This document shows, in pieces, positions 54,201 through 56,344 of a stretch of 56,344 nucleotides of DNA; the first letter of the stretch is position 1; every line of letters begins with the position of its first letter. The stretch covers positions 1 to 56,344 of the forward strand of contig CANRFM010000014.1 in assembly GCA_947629905.1 (NCBI GenBank), in the 5' to 3' direction. Below the pieces are notes generated by a model, which was given only the letters and a program-made list of their open reading frames with translations, had not been told where the DNA came from and did not search any database. The DNA comes from an uncultured Clostridia bacterium (GTDB lineage: Bacteria > Bacillota > Clostridia > Oscillospirales > Ruminococcaceae). A program made the translations under genes and the position numbers.

Positions 54201-54479
54201 TTATTCCTCTGCATCCTCCGGCTTTTCGGGGGCAGCTTCTTCAGCGGGGGCTGCTTCGGCTGTCTCGTTCAGCGGTGCTTCTCCGGCGATCTCGCTGCCG
54301 TCATCCGCAAAATTACACTGCTCCGGGCAAGCGATGTCGTCCATAAAATCATCATCGTCAAATTCGGAGCTGTCAAAGCGCATCTTGCGCTTGGAATTCT
54401 GCTTCTGCAATACAAATACGACTGCAGCCGCAGTTGCTACAGCAGTAGCAAGGATGATGGCAATAATTTTTCCGTTCAT
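54201..54479 (-). CDS. Small acidic membrane-anchored protein
   Basis: A 92-residue protein with an N-terminal membrane helix (KIIAIILATAVATAAAVVFV), a short basic stop-transfer stretch (KQNSKRKMR) and an acidic tail containing DDDDFMDDIACPEQC and Ala/Glu/Pro repeats. No family recognised. AAGAGGAT precedes the ATG. It follows rsmE on the same strand, about 125 nt downstream. Confidence 0.72.
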   Translation of the reverse strand: MNGKIIAIILATAVATAAAVVFVLQKQNSKRKMRFDSSEFDDDDFMDDIACPEQCNFADDGSEIAGEAPLNETAEAAPAEEAAPEKPEDAEE

Positions 54480-54603
54480 GGTGAAATCCTCTTTTCTCCG
54501 CAGTTCATCACTCCGCCGCCCGGCTGCTGCGGACAGACCGGCGCTGCATCTGTATGTATTATACCACACTCCGGAAAAAATTTCAACACTTTTCAGAAAA
54601 AAT

Positions 54604-55326
54604 TTATAAATTTTCTGTCAGGTACATCAAAATAGCCAAGGCAGCGGTCGGTGCTGTTTCACAGCGGAGAATGCGTCTGCCCAGCCACACCCGGTAAATG
54701 CCGGCATTTTCCGCCTGCAGCGCCTCCTCAGCGGAGATACCGCCCTCACTGCCGATGAACAGACCCACACGCTTCACGCCCGCAAGCGGCACATCCCCGA
54801 ATCGTCTGCCGCCCTGTTCCTCGTAAAGCATCACGGCAGCATCCTGCTGCTGCATAGCGGCAAGCGCTTCCTGCCATGAAAGCAGCGGCGTGACCTCCGG
54901 GATGATGCCCCTGCCCGACTGCTTGGCGGCGGAGAGGGCAATTTTTTGCAGGCGCTGCTGTTTCCGTGCAAAGTCCGCAGCGGTCGGTCTTGCCACGCAG
55001 CGAGCCGTCAGGACGGGTACAATGCGGAAAACGCCCAGCTCTACGGTTTTCTGGACAATCTCGGCAAGCTTGTCCTGCTTTGGAACAGCCTGAAAGAGTG
55101 TCACCTGAACAGAAGGTTCCGCAGCGCAGGGCTGCACGGAAAGGGGCTTGAGGAAAACGGCATCTTCCGTGATGCGGGTGATCTCGCACTGGTAATCCAT
55201 TCCGCAGGCGCACACGGTCAGCGGTTCACCGGGCTTCATCCGGAGGGAACGCCCGATGTGCCGGGCATCCTCTCCTGTGAGGACGATCTCCTGCATGGTG
55301 GCGTTCTCTGTAAAAAATCTTGGCAT
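54604..55326 (-). CDS. rsmE: 16S rRNA (uracil1498-N3)-methyltransferase
   Basis: A 240-residue SPOUT methyltransferase that modifies U1498 of 16S rRNA. The PUA-like N-terminus has ARHIGRSLRMKPGEPL. The knot carries PKQDKLAEIVQKTVELGV, LFIGSEGGISAEEA and LGRRILRCETAPTAALAIL, all diagnostic. Length is normal. The ATG lies just downstream of a palindrome-rich promoter next to the toxin-like array. Confidence 0.95.
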   Translation of the reverse strand: MPRFFTENATMQEIVLTGEDARHIGRSLRMKPGEPLTVCACGMDYQCEITRITEDAVFLKPLSVQPCAAEPSVQVTLFQAVPKQDKLAEIVQKTVELGVFRIVPVLTARCVARPTAADFARKQQRLQKIALSAAKQSGRGIIPEVTPLLSWQEALAAMQQQDAAVMLYEEQGGRRFGDVPLAGVKRVGLFIGSEGGISAEEALQAENAGIYRVWLGRRILRCETAPTAALAILMYLTENL

Positions 55327-55356
55327 GGTATCACTTCCTATGGTATACTATTGTAT

Positions 55357-55386
55357 ACTATACCATATTGTACCGGATCTTGTCAA
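55357..55386 (-). promoter_or_regulatory. Promoter of rsmE
   Basis: On the minus strand TTGACA (55381-55386), 18 bp, TATAGT (55357-55362). The -35 box and the bases next to it are the same as in the antisense promoters of the array, so rsmE appears to use the left border copy of that repeat. Confidence 0.7.
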
Positions 55387-55417
55387 GCATTTTTCCGGCG
55401 GATCTGCGGAAAAATCG

Positions 55418-55446
55418 TTGACAAATGCCGGAATTTGTGTTATACT
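55418..55446 (+). promoter_or_regulatory. Sense promoter, unit 1
   Basis: TTGACA (55418-55423), 17 bp, TATACT (55441-55446). The predicted transcript start is at about 55453, in AGAGCACACC. Confidence 0.88.
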
Positions 55447-55513
55447 ATGTTCAGAGCACACCTGAAAACGGTAGGCGGCGAATCCTGCTCCCTTGAAAAA
55501 GGGGGTGAAATTC

Positions 55514-55627
55514 ATGGTGATTTTTGACATTGTTTGTAAGATTATCACAACGTGCGCAAGCATCGTTTCTATAATCAAGACAGTGGCAGAAGTACTTACT
55601 TCTGATCATGATGAAAAAAGGAAGTAA
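55514..55627 (+). CDS. Small hydrophobic peptide, type I toxin-like, unit 1
   Basis: A 37-residue peptide starting MVIFDIVCKIITTC, continuing through a single membrane-spanning stretch and ending TSDHDEKRK. A hydrophobic helix with a charged C-terminus is the hallmark of type I toxins such as Fst and TxpA. AGGGGGTG lies ten bases before the ATG. A leader of about 60 nt (with CCTGAAAACGGTAGGCGGCG) precedes it. Convergent antisense RNA from 55743 would pair with its 3' end. A small bacteriocin or holin-like peptide is the alternative. Confidence 0.75.
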   Translation: MVIFDIVCKIITTCASIVSIIKTVAEVLTSDHDEKRK

Positions 55628-55713
55628 CCGCCCAGCTGATACCTGAGCGGTTACTGTTTACTTAAACAGTAGCATAAGGGAGCAGCCGTCAAAACGTTTG
55701 ATGGTGTGCTCTT
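55614..55713 (-). ncRNA. Predicted antisense antitoxin RNA, unit 1
   Basis: On the minus strand TTGACA (55743-55748), 17 bp, TATAAT (55720-55725) drives a transcript starting near 55713 with AGAGCACACC. The hairpin at 55623-55655 (GTAACCGC/GCGGTTAC) followed by CC and six T (55614-55619) would end it after about 100 nt. It overlaps the last codons and 3' region of the peptide mRNA. Confidence 0.72.
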
Positions 55714-55719
55714 TCTATT

Positions 55720-55748
55720 ATTATATCACGTATACCGGGCTTTGTCAA
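55720..55748 (-). promoter_or_regulatory. Antisense promoter, unit 1
   Basis: Consensus -35 TTGACA and -10 TATAAT with a 17-bp spacer, facing the peptide gene. Confidence 0.88.
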
Positions 55749-55780
55749 GCATTTTTTGCGGCGGATTTGCGGAAAGATTG

Positions 55781-55809
55781 TTGACAAATACCGGAATTTG
55801 TGTTATACT
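55781..55809 (+). promoter_or_regulatory. Sense promoter, unit 2
   Basis: TTGACA (55781-55786), 17 bp, TATACT (55804-55809); same leader as unit 1. Confidence 0.88.
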
Positions 55810-55877
55810 ATGTTCAGAGCACACCTGAAAACGGTAGGCGGCGAATCCTGCTCCCTTGCAAAAGGGGGTGAATGTTC

Positions 55878-55985
55878 ATGGTTTTTGATTTGATTTGTAA
55901 AATCATCGGCTTATGCTCCGGCATTGTGTCGATTGTCAAAGCAATCATGGAAGTACTTACTTCACATCATGAAAAAAGGAAGTAA
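55878..55985 (+). CDS. Small hydrophobic peptide, type I toxin-like, unit 2
   Basis: A 35-residue paralogue of the unit 1 peptide, starting MVFDLICKIIGLCSGIVSIV and ending TSHHEKRK. The charged end, the Cys-Lys-Ile-Ile core and the EVLTS segment are conserved, while the middle has changed with mostly conservative replacements, which argues that it is translated. AGGGGGTG lies upstream; an in-frame ATG at 55872 would sit too close to it, so 55878 is chosen. Confidence 0.75.
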   Translation: MVFDLICKIIGLCSGIVSIVKAIMEVLTSHHEKRK

Positions 55986-56069
55986 CCGCCCAGCTTGCTA
56001 CTTTGGGCGGTTACTAAACACGTAACCAACTACGGGAGCAGCCGTCAAAACGTTTGATGGTGTGCTCTT
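55972..56069 (-). ncRNA. Predicted antisense antitoxin RNA, unit 2
   Basis: TTGACA (56099-56104), 17 bp, TATAAT (56076-56081) on the minus strand starts a transcript near 56069, again with AGAGCACACC. The stem AGTAACCGCCC/GGGCGGTTACT (55981-56015) followed by six T (55972-55977) would end it. About 98 nt. Confidence 0.72.
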
Positions 56070-56075
56070 TCTATT

Positions 56076-56104
56076 ATTATAGCACGTATACCGGGCTTTG
56101 TCAA
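56076..56104 (-). promoter_or_regulatory. Antisense promoter, unit 2
   Basis: Consensus promoter with a 17-bp spacer, equivalent to that of unit 1. Confidence 0.88.
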
Positions 56105-56136
56105 GCATTTTTTCCGGCGGATCTGCGGAAAGATCG

Positions 56137-56165
56137 TTGACAAATGCCGGAATTTGTGTTATACT
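56137..56165 (+). promoter_or_regulatory. Sense promoter, unit 3
   Basis: TTGACA (56137-56142), 17 bp, TATACT (56160-56165), followed by the conserved leader up to GCTCCC at 56212. Confidence 0.88.
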
Positions 56166-56243
56166 ATTTTTTAGAGCACACCTGAAAACGGTAGGCGGCG
56201 AATCCTGCTCCCGGAAATGAAAATGGAAGGGAGGGAACACGTT

Positions 56244-56344
56244 ATGGAATGGAATGAGTTTTTTAACTTCATTATTATAATCCGCCTTTCTGCGAAAGGC
56301 ACCGATGGGGTTATGAAAAGGCACTTTCGCTGTTGTAATATTTG
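56244..56344 (+). CDS. Partial reading frame under the unit 3 leader
   Basis: An open frame of at least 33 residues that runs off the window. It begins MEWNEFFNFIIIIRLSAKG and is unlike the unit 1 and 2 peptides, although it too has a short hydrophobic stretch. GGGAGGG lies ten bases upstream. It could be a different small peptide controlled by the same leader, or a chimera made when unit 3 was disrupted. The function is unknown. Confidence 0.5.
   Translation, partial: MEWNEFFNFIIIIRLSAKGTDGVMKRHFRCCNI

Larger units (their letters stand above)
55381..56217 (+). repeat. Tandem array of three toxin-antitoxin-like units
   Basis: Three units start with TGTCAAGCATTTTT at 55381, 55743 and 56099 and share the same sense promoter and leader (-35 boxes at 55418, 55781 and 56137; spacing 363 and 356 bp). 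The first two also share the coding region, 3' hairpin and antisense promoter. The third keeps only the promoter and leader within the window. The near identity suggests recent duplication. Confidence 0.92.

Noticed and set aside
55514-55985. Prophage holin genes
   Set aside because: No phage gene lies nearby, each peptide has its own promoter, and each is faced by an antisense promoter, which fits a type I toxin better.
55381-56217. CRISPR array
   Set aside because: The repeat period is about 360 bp with coding content and promoters in each unit, and there are no cas genes.

Overview
The window looks like the chromosome of a gut- or rumen-type Ruminococcus-like member of the Bacillota (Oscillospiraceae). 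The reasons are a secreted protein with a type I dockerin, a cohesin-like lipoprotein, NfnAB, SpoVS, YmdB, BspA-like leucine-rich repeat proteins, AAGGAGG-type ribosome binding sites and many TTGACA-17-TATAAT promoters. The assignment rests on gene content and is an inference. No ribosomal RNA, transposase, integrase, prophage or CRISPR array was seen.

Layout, left to right. 1-3.5 kb (minus): electron-bifurcating transhydrogenase nfnA-nfnB, then yajC and a TIGR04086-type membrane protein. 3.5-3.8 kb: intergenic hairpin repeats. 3.8-6.5 kb (minus): a YtrA-like GntR regulator with an ABC ATPase and two membrane subunits. 6.7-12.5 kb: an XRE-type regulator divergent from a four-gene cassette made of an alpha/beta hydrolase, a free-standing condensation-domain protein, a carrier protein and an AMP-forming ligase, which looks like a dispersed NRPS-like pathway. 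12.6-19.8 kb: PIN/NYN-like protein, zinc-ribbon membrane protein, three tRNAs (Arg-UCU, Gly-CCC, Gly-UCC), a dockerin protein, a ribbon-helix-helix protein with a structured leader, an acyltransferase-3-like protein, ymdB and spoVS.

19.8-27.2 kb (minus): a surface glycan operon with an initiating sugar-phosphate transferase, manC, gmd, a DivIVA-like miniprotein, two GT4 glycosyltransferases, an rmd-like reductase and a coiled-coil protein; the enzymes fit a GDP-D-rhamnose route. 27.3-37.9 kb (plus): glmS, three tandem BspA-like LRR proteins, prfB without the usual frameshift, a zinc-ribbon protein, a TPM-domain protein, cca and a small membrane protein. 38-39.9 kb: a PASTA-domain protein whose kinase domain has lost its catalytic residues. 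39.9-42.5 kb (minus): metG and a CmpB-like membrane protein. 42.5-50.6 kb (plus): rmuC, malQ, glgP, nadB, nadC and a cohesin-like lipoprotein. 50.8-54.2 kb: an FAD oxidoreductase and a polytopic GT-C-like protein. 54.2-55.3 kb (minus): a small acidic membrane protein and rsmE.

The most unusual region is 55.38-56.34 kb. It holds three tandem units of about 360 bp with the same promoter and leader. The first two encode hydrophobic peptides of 37 and 35 residues, and each is opposed by a convergent consensus promoter that would make an antisense RNA of about 100 nt. This is the architecture of a type I toxin-antitoxin array. Sense and antisense RNAs are predicted to begin with the same AGAGCACACC sequence. 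The third unit keeps the promoter and leader but has a different reading frame that runs off the window.
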